DNA from: Clostridiales bacterium | GTDB taxonomy: Bacteria; Bacillota; Clostridia; Oscillospirales; Oscillospiraceae | Length of the DNA stretch: 5,240 nucleotides | Direction of reading: 5' to 3' | Assembly: GCA_019423635.1 (NCBI GenBank) | Contig: JAHZBA010000069.1 | Coordinates: 1 to 5,240, forward strand | Shown: piece after piece, positions 3,890 through 5,240 of the stretch | Layout: each line of letters begins with the position of its first letter | Position numbering within the stretch: position 1 is the stretch's first letter | Notes under the pieces: model-generated | Database searches by the model: none | Seen by the model: only the letters and a program-made list of their open reading frames with translations | What the model was told of the DNA's origin: nothing | Translations under genes and position numbers: made by a program

Positions 3890-5240
3890 ATGGTTGAAAA
3901 CGAAATTCTGAACTCCACGGCAGTGGATGCGGAAAACGAATACGACGCCTCGGAAATTCAGGTCCTGGAGGGCCTGGAGGCCGTCCGAAAGCGGCCGGGC
4001 ATGTATATCGGCTCCACCTCCACCTCCGGACTGCACCACCTGGTGTATGAGATTGTGGATAACGCCATCGACGAGGCCCTGGCGGGATTCTGTACCGATA
4101 TCCTGGTGCAGATCAACGAGGACGGGACCATCACCGTGGTGGACAACGGCCGGGGCATCCCCGTGGACATTCAGGCCCAGACCGGGAAGCCCGCCCTGGA
4201 GGTGGTCTACACCGTCCTCCACGCCGGCGGCAAATTCGGCGGCGGAGGCTACAAGGTCTCCGGCGGACTCCACGGTGTGGGCGCCAGTGTGGTCAACGCC
4301 CTCAGCGAGTGGCTGACGGTGCAGGTCCATAAGAACGGGCAGATCTACGAGATGCGCTTTGCAAGAGGCCAGGTGACCCAGGAGATGACCGTGGTGGGCG
4401 AGACGGACCACACCGGCACCACCGTCACCTTCAAGCCGGACGGCGAGATGTTTGAGGACACCGTGTACAACTACGAGACCCTTCACACCCGGATGCGGGA
4501 GGAGGCCTTTTTGAACGCGGGCCTCAGAATCCGCACGGTGGACCGGCGGCCCGGACAGGAGCAGGAGGACTCCATGTGCTACGAGGGCGGCATTCGGGAG
4601 TTTGTCACCTGGCTCAACAAGAGCAAGGATATCCTCCACCCGGGCGTGATCTATGTGGCGGGGCAGAAGGACGACTCCGTGGCGGAGGTGGCCCTGCAGT
4701 ATAACGACGGATACAACGAGACGATCCTCTCCTTTGCCAACAACGTCCACACCCCGGAGGGCGGAATGCACGAGGAGGGCTTCAAGCGGGCGCTGACCAC
4801 TGTTTTGAATAACTACGGCCGGAAGATCAAGATGCTCAAGGACGACGAGAAGGTCTCCGGCGAGGACTGCCGGGAGGGCCTCACCTGTGTCATCTCCGTG
4901 AAGCTGACGGAGGCCCAGTTCGAGGGCCAGACCAAGGCGAAGCTGGGAAATTCGGAGATCCGGACGCTGGTGAACAACATCGTCTCGGAGAAGCTGGACA
5001 TCTTCCTGGAGGAGAATCCCCAGGTGGGCCGGATGATTCTGGATAAGGCCCTGACGGCCAACCGTGCCAGGGAGGCCGCCCGGAAGGCCCGGGAGTCCAT
5101 CCGCCGCAAGACCGCCCTGGGAGGCGCCGCCATGCCCGACAAGCTCCGGGACTGCAACGAGGCCAACCCGGAGCTCACCGAGATCTATATCGTCGAGGGC
5201 GACTCCGCCGGCGGCTCCGCCACCCAGGGGCGGGACTCCC
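3890..5240 (+). CDS. gyrB: DNA gyrase subunit B, 3' end outside the window
   Basis: The first 450 codons, plus one base, of an open frame with no stop. GyrB hydrolyses ATP to drive negative supercoiling by the GyrA2GyrB2 complex. The GHKL ATPase domain shows E54 (catalytic base) and N58 in YEIVDNAIDEA, DNGRGIP (residues 85-91), and the ATP-lid segment HAGGKFGGGGYKVSGGLHGVG (111-131). The transducer domain has the QTK loop (347-349). The Toprim metal motif EGDSAGGSA starts at 436, and the window ends 15 residues into it. The full protein should be about 640 residues. The 3' flank of the motif reads TQGRDS, where many bacteria have KQGRDR or KQGRNR; all catalytic residues seen are normal. ATG 3890 is supported by AAAGGAG 7 bases upstream. 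ParE is a paralogue, but the position after recF-remB favours GyrB. gyrA would be expected next. Confidence 0.96.
   Translation, partial: MVENEILNSTAVDAENEYDASEIQVLEGLEAVRKRPGMYIGSTSTSGLHHLVYEIVDNAIDEALAGFCTDILVQINEDGTITVVDNGRGIPVDIQAQTGKPALEVVYTVLHAGGKFGGGGYKVSGGLHGVGASVVNALSEWLTVQVHKNGQIYEMRFARGQVTQEMTVVGETDHTGTTVTFKPDGEMFEDTVYNYETLHTRMREEAFLNAGLRIRTVDRRPGQEQEDSMCYEGGIREFVTWLNKSKDILHPGVIYVAGQKDDSVAEVALQYNDGYNETILSFANNVHTPEGGMHEEGFKRALTTVLNNYGRKIKMLKDDEKVSGEDCREGLTCVISVKLTEAQFEGQTKAKLGNSEIRTLVNNIVSEKLDIFLEENPQVGRMILDKALTANRAREAARKARESIRRKTALGGAAMPDKLRDCNEANPELTEIYIVEGDSAGGSATQGRDS

Noticed and set aside
4054..4062. TGTGGATAA, a perfect DnaA-box consensus on the minus strand.
   Set aside because: It lies inside gyrB and encodes part of the invariant EIVDNAIDEA motif, so the protein explains it. 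It is single, with no neighbouring boxes or AT-rich unwinding region.
3638..4771. Very long minus-strand open frame (377 codons) across copy B and gyrB.
   Set aside because: It is antisense to clearly coding, motif-rich gyrB in high-GC DNA, where long antisense frames are common. It resembles no family I recognise and has no supporting ribosome binding site.

Overview
The window is a piece of a GC-rich (roughly 60% or more) Firmicutes chromosome close to the replication origin. The gene order dnaN – yaaA (S4 protein) – recF – remB – gyrB is the conserved origin-side order of Bacilli and Clostridia. The high GC content, AGGAG-type ribosome binding sites, and the GyrB Toprim variant ending SATQGRDS suggest an anaerobic gut clostridium of the Oscillospiraceae type (Flavonifractor/Lawsonibacter/Oscillibacter-like). 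This is inference from style and gene order, not a database match. dnaA is probably just upstream and gyrA downstream, both outside the window.

Layout: 1-485 is non-coding and almost filled by a structured repeat (copy A, 1-445). 486-2917 holds three tightly packed genes: the sliding clamp (dnaN), a small S4 RNA-binding protein, and the recombination-mediator ATPase (recF). A four-base gap and an 11-base overlap imply one translationally coupled transcript. 2918-3043 is a short gap carrying a perfect 16-bp ParB-binding parS palindrome, with a 14/16 near-copy 85 bp upstream inside the 3' end of recF. 3044-3307 is remB (DUF370). 3308-3889 is a 582-bp non-coding stretch: about 100 bp of GC-rich sequence with a hairpin, then a second diverged copy (copy B, 3406-3850) of the same 445-bp repeat. 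gyrB starts at 3890 and runs off the window after 450 codons, inside the Toprim metal-binding motif.

The most unusual content is the pair of ~445-bp repeats. They have the same orientation and each ends about 40 bp before the start codon of an essential replication/topology gene (dnaN, gyrB). They have diverged by about one base in five in the middle, yet every inverted repeat is kept. One stem shows two compensated base-pair exchanges. A second stem shows a compensated length change (T5/A5 in copy A, T4/A4 in copy B). A pyrimidine tract upstream of that stem is its mirror image and carries the same T5-to-T4 change, so three strands vary together. That is what a triplex-capable DNA or RNA structure would require, although slippage or tract copying could also produce it. 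The two reading frames that cross the element are not conserved in a coding manner.

Functionally the genes belong to chromosome replication and maintenance: clamp (DnaN), gap repair (RecF), supercoiling (GyrB), segregation (parS), plus a ribosome-associated S4 protein and a DNA-binding regulator (RemB).
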